Assembly (NCBI GenBank): GCA_022447275.1 | Contig: JAKVBK010000023.1 | Span: 1 to 47,948, forward strand | DNA: 47,948 nucleotides | Reading direction: 5' to 3' | DNA from: Oceanicola sp. | Lineage (GTDB): Bacteria > Pseudomonadota > Alphaproteobacteria > Rhodobacterales > Rhodobacteraceae | Shown: positions 40,890 to 47,948 of the stretch, piece after piece | Layout of the letters: each line of letters opens with the position of its first letter | How positions within the stretch are numbered: position 1 is the stretch's first letter | Program-made: the position numbers and the translations under genes | The notes under the pieces: model-generated | What the model was told of the DNA's origin: nothing | Databases searched by the model: none | What the model saw: only the letters and a program-made list of their open reading frames with translations

Positions 40890-42410
40890 CTATTGGTCGA
40901 GCGTGTGCAATTCGCGCCGCATGATTTTACCGGTGCTGGTCTTTGGCACGTCCTCGACAAATTGGACCGCGCGCGGGCATTTGTAGGCGGCAAGCTCTTC
41001 GCGACAGAAGGAGATGATGGCCTCTTCTGTACACTCCGCACCGGTTTTCAGCACGATGTAGGCCTTTGCAATTTCGCCTTTAATGTCGTCAGGCAACTTG
41101 CCAACAGCGGCCAAAGCTACCGCAGGATGGGCTGCCAACACGCGTTCGATTTCGGCTGGATAGACATTGTAGCCGCCGGTCAGGATCATGTCCTTTTTCC
41201 GGTCCACGATATAGACACAGCCATCGGCGTCCATTGTCCCCAGATCGCCCGTGTGCAGCCAGCCATCCGGCTCTAGGGTTTCGCGGGTTTTTTCTTCGTT
41301 ATTGTAGTAGCCCATCATGACAATCGGCCCGCGCACCATCAACTCACCCACTTCACCGCGTGGCATGGTGATGCCCGCATCTTCCGCATCCGCAATCCGC
41401 AATTCGCAATAGGGCAAGGCGCAGCCGATCGAGCCGTGCTTGTTGGTGCCATAAAGCGGATGCGTTGATCCAAGCCCTGCTATCTCGGTCATGCCCCAAA
41501 GCTCGATCAAAGGCACTTTGAAGCTTGCTTCAACCGCCTCCATCGTGGCGACCGGCATGGTTTGCCCGCCGACATAGCAGCGGGTCAAACTCGACAGATC
41601 CGCCTTTTCGATGGCCGGGCTGTTCAACATGAACATGTACATGGCCGGCACCCCATCAAAGATCGTGGCTTTGTGGGCTGCGATGTCGGCAAAGGCCAGA
41701 TCCACATCAAAACTGCGATGCAGGACCAGCTTACAGCCAAACATCATCATGCTCATCATGATCACGTTCGCATAGACATGCGGGCATGGCAGAGCACTGA
41801 CAACGCAATCGTCAGCCCCGCGCATCTGCATCTGGCTTGTCATGGCACCGTTGGTGATTACCGCCCGATGCGATTGCATGGCGCCCTTCGGATGTCCGGT
41901 TGTCCCTGATGTATAGCCGATCGTGGACAGAGATTCCGGTGCAACCTCCACCGGATCTGGCGGCGTGAGGTTGGCTTGGACCAAGGCGTCAAAGGACACG
42001 GCCCCTTCGGCGACATCCGCGCCAAAAGAGATGATTTCCCCAACATCGGACACTTCTTTGACGTGCATAATTGCAGCCACCTTTTCAGGTGAGGCGATGA
42101 TCGCCTTGGCACCGCAATCCTTGACGACATACTCGATTTCTGCCGGCGTCAGCATCGTATTCACCGGATTGATCACCGCCCCCAACCGGGCAATCGCATA
42201 ATAGCTGACAATCCATTCCCACGAATTTGCCGCGTAGAGGGTGACCGTATCACCGGGCGCGACACCCAGATCGCTTAAACCACCGGCGGCACGCTCGACA
42301 AGGCCGTGCAGCTCGTTAAATGAGAATGATTTTCCCTCAAAAACAAGCGCTTCTTTGTTCGCAAAGCGGGCGGCGGCGGCGGCTGGAATTTGACCGATGT
42401 GATTGAACAT
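40890..42410 (-). CDS. AMP-forming acyl-CoA synthetase/ligase
   Basis: This 506-residue class I adenylate-forming enzyme has the P-loop-like motif Y-T-S-G-T-T-G-H-P-K-G at 166-176. Later come the W-G-M-T-E-I motif, the hinge K-D-M-I-L-T-G-G-Y-N-V-Y-P-A-E-I-E-R-V and the C-terminal catalytic lysine K495 in K-T-S-T-G-K. It activates a carboxylic acid to its CoA thioester through an acyl-AMP. AGGAGA lies upstream of the ATG. It lies about 1 kb beyond the catabolic island and would supply the CoA activation that the gcdH operon lacks, though no physical link is visible. The acid's chain length cannot be inferred. Confidence 0.9.
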   Translation of the reverse strand: MFNHIGQIPAAAAARFANKEALVFEGKSFSFNELHGLVERAAGGLSDLGVAPGDTVTLYAANSWEWIVSYYAIARLGAVINPVNTMLTPAEIEYVVKDCGAKAIIASPEKVAAIMHVKEVSDVGEIISFGADVAEGAVSFDALVQANLTPPDPVEVAPESLSTIGYTSGTTGHPKGAMQSHRAVITNGAMTSQMQMRGADDCVVSALPCPHVYANVIMMSMMMFGCKLVLHRSFDVDLAFADIAAHKATIFDGVPAMYMFMLNSPAIEKADLSSLTRCYVGGQTMPVATMEAVEASFKVPLIELWGMTEIAGLGSTHPLYGTNKHGSIGCALPYCELRIADAEDAGITMPRGEVGELMVRGPIVMMGYYNNEEKTRETLEPDGWLHTGDLGTMDADGCVYIVDRKKDMILTGGYNVYPAEIERVLAAHPAVALAAVGKLPDDIKGEIAKAYIVLKTGAECTEEAIISFCREELAAYKCPRAVQFVEDVPKTSTGKIMRRELHTLDQ

Positions 42411-42685
42411 GATGTCTCCTACAACGCGTTTTCTAGGCCTTCTTTATGGGTGCACCTGCAGTTTTTGGTCCTGTTTCAGTCTGTCCAGCCCAAGGCAGTC
42501 CGTCAACTGACTTGCGGCTTCAGAGGGCCTTGCATGACCGCTGCAGGCGCCCCTTGAGAGGCGCAGGTTTGGCCTCCCGCAGGTCTTTATTCTGGACAAG
42601 CCCCCCCTTTGCCGCCAACATTTTCAGAAAACTGAATATGTTGGGCGGCGTGTGTCCCGCGCAAGCACCAAAGGGAGATCACACC
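42411..42685. promoter_or_regulatory. Divergent spacer between the acyl-CoA ligase and the Tat metallo-hydrolase
   Basis: This 275-base spacer without coding potential on either strand should carry both promoters. A run of A/T-rich sequence (near 42618-42645) includes candidate -10-like tracts, but no reliable promoter can be named. Confidence 0.35.
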
Positions 42686-43606
42686 ATGACCATCACGCGC
42701 CGCAGGTTGTTGACCACTGCCACAGCTGGCCTTGCCTTGGCTGCGCTGCCGGGGTGGCGGGCCCATGCCAGCCTTTCCCTGGGAGACTGGCAGATCGATA
42801 CGCTCAGCGATGGAGTGCTGACCCTACCGCCGGATTTCCTCTTTGGCCCGATGCCGAAGGATCGGCTTGCCACGGCGCTGGAAGGAACCGGCATTGATCC
42901 GACAGCCCCGCTGACACCGCCTTGCAATGTAACCCTGCTGCGCGGGCGCGACCGCGTTGTGTTGGTCGATGTGGGGTCTGGCACAGCTTTTCAGGATGGC
43001 GTCGGCCTTCTGCCTGATGCGCTGGATGCACTTGGCGTGGCACCAGAGGATGTCACCGATGTCATTTTCACCCATGCGCATCCGGATCACCTGTGGGGTG
43101 TGTTGGATGATTTTGATGACCCGATGTTCCCCGAGGCCCGACATGTGATCGGCGAGACAGAATATGCCTACTGGACGGATCCCGCCACGCTCGACAGCAT
43201 CGGGGCCGCGCGCCAAGCCTTCGCCGTTGGGGCAACGCGACGACTGGAAAGCCTGGCGGACAGCCTCGAGGTGCTGCCCGATACAGCCGCCTTTGTGCCC
43301 GGGGTTATGGCGCGCAGCACGCCCGGACACACGCCCGGGCACCTGGCCTTTGAGGTGGACGGAGGCGCAGCAGGCACAGCGCTGATCGTCGGCGATGCCA
43401 TCGGCAATGACCACGTGGCCTTTACCGCCCCGGACATGATCTCTGGCGCTGATCAAGATCGCGAAACCGCCGTGCAAACCCGCACAGAGCTGCTGGCAGA
43501 GGCCGCGTCAGAGGGCACGGCCATTGTTGGCTACCACCTGCGCGGCGGCGGGCTCGGCCGGGTTGAGACGGCCGGTGCCGCTTATCGCTTTGTGCCGGAG
43601 GGCTGA
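42686..43606 (+). CDS. Tat-exported metallo-beta-lactamase-fold hydrolase
   Basis: This 306-residue protein begins with a twin-arginine signal (M-T-I-T-R-R-R-L-L, hydrophobic stretch to about residue 28). The metal-binding motif is H130-x-H132-x-D134-H135 (F-T-H-A-H-P-D-H-L-W-G), with a downstream histidine in H-T-P-G-H-T-P-G-H-L (215-219) and D237 (V-G-D-A-I-G). The family includes hydrolases of esters, lactones, phosphates and thioesters. Export through Tat suggests that it folds with its metal before crossing the membrane. AAGGGAGA lies seven bases upstream of the ATG. The substrate is unknown. Confidence 0.88.
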   Translation: MTITRRRLLTTATAGLALAALPGWRAHASLSLGDWQIDTLSDGVLTLPPDFLFGPMPKDRLATALEGTGIDPTAPLTPPCNVTLLRGRDRVVLVDVGSGTAFQDGVGLLPDALDALGVAPEDVTDVIFTHAHPDHLWGVLDDFDDPMFPEARHVIGETEYAYWTDPATLDSIGAARQAFAVGATRRLESLADSLEVLPDTAAFVPGVMARSTPGHTPGHLAFEVDGGAAGTALIVGDAIGNDHVAFTAPDMISGADQDRETAVQTRTELLAEAASEGTAIVGYHLRGGGLGRVETAGAAYRFVPEG

Positions 43607-43646
43607 TCGCGCCCTGCCAGCTTGGCTTGGGTTGGATTGGCTTGGC

Positions 43647-44399
43647 TTAGCCCAGCACCCAAAGGGACAGCCATAGGCCTGCAATCAGAACAGGCTGATG
43701 AATAAGATAAATCACCAGGCTGTGCCGCCCGGCGCGGGCAAGGGTGCGGCCCAGCGCCCCGCCCACAAGGGGCCCTGCCTGCAGCAAAGGGCCACGCAGA
43801 TAGGCCGCCGCTGCAATGCCCAGCGCAAAGGGGGCCGCCCAGGGGAACAGCGGCTCGAAATCCAGCGTCAGTGGTGGGGTCGTAAACAGGCCCGTCCACA
43901 CAAGGGCCGGATGATCAAATGACGGGAACCAGGCCAAATCCGCCCCAACAAAGAGGATACCGGCCAGCCCAAGAAATCCCCATGGGGGCAGCCGCAGCTG
44001 CAACAGCACCAGTCCCAGCAGACTGAAAGTGGCAATAGCGTGCAGAATGCCGAAGAAGATGAAGGTGTCAGGGTCGCTGAAATAGGTCGCGACCGTAATG
44101 ATCAGGGCCGCGCCCGCGATCTTGAGAAGACGGCGCAGTGCCTTGGCCCATTTCACACGGGTTGCGTGGGCCAGCCCCAAAGAGATGCCCGCCAGAAACA
44201 GAAAACTACCAGCTGTCGCCGTGGCCAGCCAAGACCAGGGCGGTGTCGTTGCCGTTGTGGGGGCAATCAGGCCGAACAGCTCCAAGTCGAATACGAAGTG
44301 ATAGAGGACCATCGCCACGATCGCGCAGCCACGCGCCTCGTCCAGCCAGGCAAGGCGAGCACCGCCCGATGCGGCGGCAAATGGATCAACTGTCGACAT
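43647..44399 (-). CDS. DUF1624 (heparan-alpha-glucosaminide N-acetyltransferase-like) membrane protein
   Basis: This 250-residue membrane protein has about seven hydrophobic helices and the family's N-terminal R-L-A-W-L-D-E-A-R-G-C-A-I-V-A-M-V-L-Y-H motif, with the conserved histidine H in L-Y-H-F. The C-terminus has H-S-L-V-I-Y-L-I-H-Q-P-V. The ATG at 44399 has GGAGG seven bases upstream; the reading frame also offers a TTG two codons earlier. These proteins resemble acyltransferases, but their role in bacteria is largely undefined. It is divergent from the reductive dehalogenase gene with a spacer of only 64 bases. Confidence 0.85.
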   Translation of the reverse strand: MSTVDPFAAASGGARLAWLDEARGCAIVAMVLYHFVFDLELFGLIAPTTATTPPWSWLATATAGSFLFLAGISLGLAHATRVKWAKALRRLLKIAGAALIITVATYFSDPDTFIFFGILHAIATFSLLGLVLLQLRLPPWGFLGLAGILFVGADLAWFPSFDHPALVWTGLFTTPPLTLDFEPLFPWAAPFALGIAAAAYLRGPLLQAGPLVGGALGRTLARAGRHSLVIYLIHQPVLIAGLWLSLWVLG

Positions 44400-44463
44400 G
44401 CGCAATCCTCCGGTTGCGCACAGGCTCTATCCGGTTACCGTGGCGCGCGGGAGAGGAGACGAC

Positions 44464-47400
44464 ATGGGGACACGATTTTTTTCCGATGCGAAGCGCCCGG
44501 TCCACAAAGGGCCCTATCCGTTGGAACGGCTCTTGCGCACGCAGAAAGCGCCAGCATTGGAGACACTTCCGCCGTTTCAGGCGGTGCCCTTTACACGCGC
44601 GGCGCAGCCCGAAAGCATCGTCAACGCCATGTCCGACTACATGGCCACGATGGATGCGATTCGCGACGGGCTCGTCAACAAGACCCGGGCCGAAATTCCC
44701 GATGACCTAAGGGAGCGGGCCAACCACCTGAAAGGGTTCGGGTACTTCTCCGATGCGTCAATGGTGGGGATTGGGCCGATGTCCGATGCGCTGTGTCTCA
44801 CAGAGCCCCTGCGCAATCCGGATATCGACCGCCTTGCCCGGGATCTGCGCACCCGGCAGACCAAAACCTTGGCCTCGGGCATCGACATGATCATGGCCGA
44901 TCTCAAAGACAGCATGGAGGCCCCCCCCTCGGGGATCGGCGGGCACAGCCATGTTTATGTGGTGCTTTACGAGATGCCCCGGCCCATCAGGCCCAGTGAG
45001 CGCGGCTGTGACTGGATCCATGATGCCGAAGCCCAGCGCGCCAGCCTGCGCGCGGCGGAAACGGCCGTCGTCTTGGCGAACTATATCCGCCTGCTCGGCT
45101 GGGACGCGAAGGCGCATACCGCCGCCTCCAGCGACATTGACCTGACCCGCGCTGCTGTGGCTGCGGGCCTGTGCCGTATCGTGGACGGGCAAGCCGTGGC
45201 CCCCTGGCTCGGACCGCGTTTCGGACTGGCCGCCATCACGACCACCCTCGAAATGGGCCATGACAGGCCACTGGCCGCGCACCAGCCTTGGTCGGCCGAA
45301 CAGGGGCCTGGCTGGTGGCTGGGCATCGGGCACGCGAAATCGGCGCTCAATCGCGATCCCTATGCACGCCGCGCCTTTGCCGATGGGCCGCACCCGTTTG
45401 AAACCCTCAAACGCGTGGATCGCCCCACCACCTATATCGATGAGGCCCGCGTGGCCCGCGTGCCCAAGCGGACGGACATGTTCGCCCGTGCCCAGTTCGG
45501 CGACATGGGCAAACCCCTGCAAGACGGCGCCAAGGGCGGGCACTACGCCCGCAAGGCCGCCCCCTCGGCAGCGCAACGCCGGATGCTGGGGGCCTTTGTT
45601 CTGTTGCAAGACGGCACACCAGACGATGGCCCGCGCCCCACCGATCCGGCGGCAAATGCGCTGGCAATCAAGGCTGCGTCTTACTGGCTGGGCGTCGATG
45701 CGGTGGGGATTTCGCGCTGTCCCGAATGGACATGGTACTCCCATGATGCCACCGGCGCAGTGCTGGAGCCGCCCCATGATCAGGCGATCTCCATGATCAT
45801 CGACCAAGGCTATGAGACCATGGAAGGGGCCAGCGGGGATGACTGGATCAGCGTTGCGCAATCCATGCGTGCCTATCTGCGCTTTTCTCTGCTGGGCGGC
45901 GTGATCGCCCGACAAATCAGAAATCTCGGCTATTCCGCCAAGGCGCATACGGTGATCGACGGCGAGGTCCTGCAGCCGCCGTTGCTGTTGCTCTCCGGGC
46001 TGGGCGAAGTCAGCCGCATTGGCGAGGTGATCCTCAACCCGTTTCTAGGGCCCCGCCTGAAATCGGGCGTCGTGACAACGGACATGCCGCTGGCCCATGA
46101 CAAGCCCATTGATTTCGGAATGCAAACCTTCTGCGAGAGCTGCAACAAATGTGCGCGCGAATGCCCGTCTGGCGCGATCACGGCCGGTCCGAAGCTGATG
46201 TTCAACGGCTATGAGATCTGGAAATCCGACAGTCAGAAATGCACCTCGTATCGGATCACGACGGCGGGGGGCGCCATGTGCGGGCGGTGCATGAAAACCT
46301 GCCCGTGGAACCTCGAAGGACTGTTTGCCGAACGCCCGTTCCGCTGGGCGGCAATGCATGTCCCGAAAGCTGCGCCCGTCCTTGCGCGCCTTGATGACAT
46401 GGTGGGCAATGGCGGTTTGAACCCCGTCAAAAAATGGTGGTGGGATCTCGAGATCTGCGAGGATGGCGGCTATCGGCCCACGCGCCACCCGGTCAATGCC
46501 CGCGATCTGCAAAAAGACCTCGACCTGCGCTACGAAGACCAGACTTTGGCCGTCTATCCGGCGCCGCTCGCCCCGCACCCGCATCCCTATCCATTTCCCA
46601 TGGATCGCGAGGCCGGCATCGAGGCCTATCGCGCCATGCTGCCCGCCGATGAGTATCGACGCCGCATTGATCAGGGGGAAACAGGCCCTTGGGACCATCG
46701 CTACACAGGGGATAGTGACACCAGCCCCGTGCTGCGGCTTGTTATCTCCAAGGCCGAACAGATGGCTGACGGGCTGACGAAGTATGAGTTCCGAGATCCC
46801 GATGGGGCAGAGTTGCCCGCCTGGACAGCGGGCGCCCATCTGGATGTGGTGGTGGCCCCGGAATACCTGCGTCAATATTCGATGTCGGGCGATCCGTCAG
46901 ACCGCTCGGTCTATCAGATCGGCGTCCTGCGCGAAGACAGCGGACGGGGCGGCTCTGCCTTGCTGCACCGGATCTTCAACGAAGGGCGGCGGGTGTTCGT
47001 GTCTCATCCGATCAATCACTTCCCCCTGGCCCCTGACGCCCGGCGGACGCTTCTATTTGGCGGCGGCATTGGTGTGACCCCCATGATCGCAATGGCGCAT
47101 ACGCTGCATGCACAAGGGGCGGATTTCGCGCTGCACTACTGTGTCAGCACCCGTGACAGTGCGGGCTTTCTGCCCGATCTCGCCAACGTGCCCTGGGCAG
47201 ACAAGGTCCAGCTTCATGTCTCCTCAGAGGGCACACGGGCAGACCTGCCAGCCCTGATCGGCGCCTACGCAGAAGGGAGCCATGTCTACACCTGCGGACC
47301 GGAGCGTTTCATGGAAGGGGTCATGGATGCGGCCACGGCCAATGGCTTTCCGGAAGAAGCACGCCACCTGGAATACTTTGCCCTGCCCGACGAGCCCGAA

Positions 47401-47673
47401 TGGGAAAACCACCCCTTCACCCTGCGCCTGATGGACGGGCGCGAGATCGAAGTGGCCGCCGACCAGGAGGCCGCCGATGCTCTGATCGAAGCGGGCATTC
47501 CGGTCGATGTGAAATGCGGGGACGGCCTGTGCGGGGTGTGCAAATGCGGTGTGCGCAGCGGGGACGTCGAGCACCGCGATTATGTGCTCAGCGCAGGCGA
47601 GCGACAGACGGCGATGATCCTGTGCCGGTCGCGCGCAGCAGAACAGGGCGGCCTGCTGGAATTGGAACTCTAG
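44464..47673 (+). CDS. Self-sufficient reductive dehalogenase (RdhA fused to flavin reductase and [2Fe-2S] ferredoxin)
   Basis: This 1069-residue fusion has a cobalamin-binding dehalogenase core (about 90-545), two [4Fe-4S] clusters (C557, C560, C563, C567 and C593, C606, C609, C613) and a flavin/NAD(P)H reductase (R803-Q-Y-S, G-G-G-I-G-V-T-P at 866-873, C-G-P at 944-946). It ends in a plant-type [2Fe-2S] domain (C1018, C1023, C1026, C1054). Y425 and K493 are candidate catalytic residues, by recall of the family's Tyr/Lys pair. AGGAG lies five bases before the ATG. There is no Tat signal and no rdhB-like anchor gene, so it should be cytoplasmic and draw electrons from NAD(P)H. Family members of this type remove halogen from aromatic or phenolic compounds. 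The halide substrate is unknown. Confidence 0.9.
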   Translation: MGTRFFSDAKRPVHKGPYPLERLLRTQKAPALETLPPFQAVPFTRAAQPESIVNAMSDYMATMDAIRDGLVNKTRAEIPDDLRERANHLKGFGYFSDASMVGIGPMSDALCLTEPLRNPDIDRLARDLRTRQTKTLASGIDMIMADLKDSMEAPPSGIGGHSHVYVVLYEMPRPIRPSERGCDWIHDAEAQRASLRAAETAVVLANYIRLLGWDAKAHTAASSDIDLTRAAVAAGLCRIVDGQAVAPWLGPRFGLAAITTTLEMGHDRPLAAHQPWSAEQGPGWWLGIGHAKSALNRDPYARRAFADGPHPFETLKRVDRPTTYIDEARVARVPKRTDMFARAQFGDMGKPLQDGAKGGHYARKAAPSAAQRRMLGAFVLLQDGTPDDGPRPTDPAANALAIKAASYWLGVDAVGISRCPEWTWYSHDATGAVLEPPHDQAISMIIDQGYETMEGASGDDWISVAQSMRAYLRFSLLGGVIARQIRNLGYSAKAHTVIDGEVLQPPLLLLSGLGEVSRIGEVILNPFLGPRLKSGVVTTDMPLAHDKPIDFGMQTFCESCNKCARECPSGAITAGPKLMFNGYEIWKSDSQKCTSYRITTAGGAMCGRCMKTCPWNLEGLFAERPFRWAAMHVPKAAPVLARLDDMVGNGGLNPVKKWWWDLEICEDGGYRPTRHPVNARDLQKDLDLRYEDQTLAVYPAPLAPHPHPYPFPMDREAGIEAYRAMLPADEYRRRIDQGETGPWDHRYTGDSDTSPVLRLVISKAEQMADGLTKYEFRDPDGAELPAWTAGAHLDVVVAPEYLRQYSMSGDPSDRSVYQIGVLREDSGRGGSALLHRIFNEGRRVFVSHPINHFPLAPDARRTLLFGGGIGVTPMIAMAHTLHAQGADFALHYCVSTRDSAGFLPDLANVPWADKVQLHVSSEGTRADLPALIGAYAEGSHVYTCGPERFMEGVMDAATANGFPEEARHLEYFALPDEPEWENHPFTLRLMDGREIEVAADQEAADALIEAGIPVDVKCGDGLCGVCKCGVRSGDVEHRDYVLSAGERQTAMILCRSRAAEQGGLLELEL

Positions 47674-47844
47674 CCACTTGTGCCATCCGGCGGCGCACAG
47701 GCTTCCGTTCTGCGGACCGCCGAAATAAAAAACCGCCCCCGAGTGAACCGACGCATTCAGTTTCTCGGGACATGGCGACCAAGGTTCAGGAGGTTATAGG
47801 ACGTCAAAGATAGGCTTAGCTTTTGGGGCCCATAGGTTGAGCTG

Positions 47845-47873
47845 GGCTCTGCCACGGAGCGTGGCGGAGCCTT
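47845..47873 (+). terminator. Inverted repeat downstream of the reductive dehalogenase
   Basis: GGCTCTGCCACG (47845-47856) pairs with CGTGGCGGAGCC (47860-47871) as a 12-bp stem with one G-T pair and a 3-base loop, followed by only TT. It may be a weak terminator or a dispersed intergenic repeat; the lack of a T-run argues against a strong terminator. Confidence 0.35.
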
Positions 47874-47948
47874 CAATCGTAGGTTTCACATAGGTGTGGC
47901 CGGGATGCAGTCGTTCTCCGCAGTGTACGCCAACGTCGGCAATGCGGG

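Noticed and set aside
44400-44463. A cobalamin riboswitch upstream of the reductive dehalogenase gene
   Set aside because: The spacer to the divergent gene is only 64 bases, too short for one, and shows no B12-box-like sequence.
1-47948. tRNA, rRNA, CRISPR arrays, prophage or intact insertion sequences
   Set aside because: No cloverleaf or rRNA sequence, no evenly spaced direct repeats and no transposase or integrase gene was recognised.

Overview
The window reads as a piece of chromosome from a GC-rich alphaproteobacterium, most likely a marine Rhodobacterales (Roseobacter-type) bacterium. This rests on protein style and content: two TRAP transporters, an alphaproteobacterial-looking ParE, glutaryl-CoA dehydrogenase, many tightly overlapping catabolic operons with GntR regulators, and a soluble fused reductive dehalogenase. 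The genus cannot be fixed from sequence alone. I saw no rRNA, tRNA, CRISPR, intact insertion sequence or prophage. Apart from parE, nearly everything is uptake-plus-degradation or envelope function.

Layout. (1) 1-1007: tail of a DUF1772-like membrane protein with a terminator, then a small EF-hand protein. (2) 1054-8907: a divergent unit. A GntR/UTRA regulator and a Gfo/Idh/MocA dehydrogenase run left. An SsuD-like flavin monooxygenase, an aldo/keto reductase, a flavin reductase and a TRAP transporter (Q-M-P order) run right and end at a strong terminator. (3) 9021-13670: a Sel1-like secreted protein and a di-haem cytochrome c peroxidase with overlapping divergent starts, a LysE exporter, and parE. 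(4) 13934-19705: a leftward, mostly overlapping operon with an amino-acid-type ABC importer, a dihydropyrimidinase/hydantoinase, a VOC protein, an Asp/Glu/hydantoin racemase and a non-canonical DapA-family lyase. (5) 19920-24354: three envelope-type proteins: a subtilase, an unusual double-trypsin/PDZ/TPR-like protein and a TolB-like protein.

(6) 24532-39891: a bidirectional catabolic island around the palindrome at 32955-32978. Leftwards run seven tightly packed genes: tautomerase-SnoaL fusion, hyuB, hyuA, an isochorismatase-fold protein without the cysteine nucleophile, an isocitrate-lyase-family C-C lyase, a fumarate-reductase-type flavoprotein and gcdH. Rightwards run a GntR regulator, LeuC/LeuD-type hydratase subunits and a TRAP transporter (P-Q-M). 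A convergent Ldh2-family dehydrogenase closes the island. Its combination of hydratase, lyase and lactam/imide hydrolase families suggests degradation of an imported (substituted) unsaturated dicarboxylate or its cyclic imide. I know no described pathway with this gene set.

(7) 40062-47673: a coiled-coil hypothetical protein, an acyl-CoA synthetase, a Tat-exported metallo-beta-lactamase-fold hydrolase, a DUF1624 membrane protein and, divergent from it, a 1069-residue reductive dehalogenase. The last fuses a cobalamin/2x[4Fe-4S] dehalogenase to a flavin/NAD(P)H reductase and a [2Fe-2S] ferredoxin domain. It lacks a Tat signal and a membrane-anchor partner, so it looks like a self-sufficient cytoplasmic dehalogenase. 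The last 275 bases are non-coding apart from a hairpin. The two strongest leads are this dehalogenase and the island at 24.5-39.9 kb.
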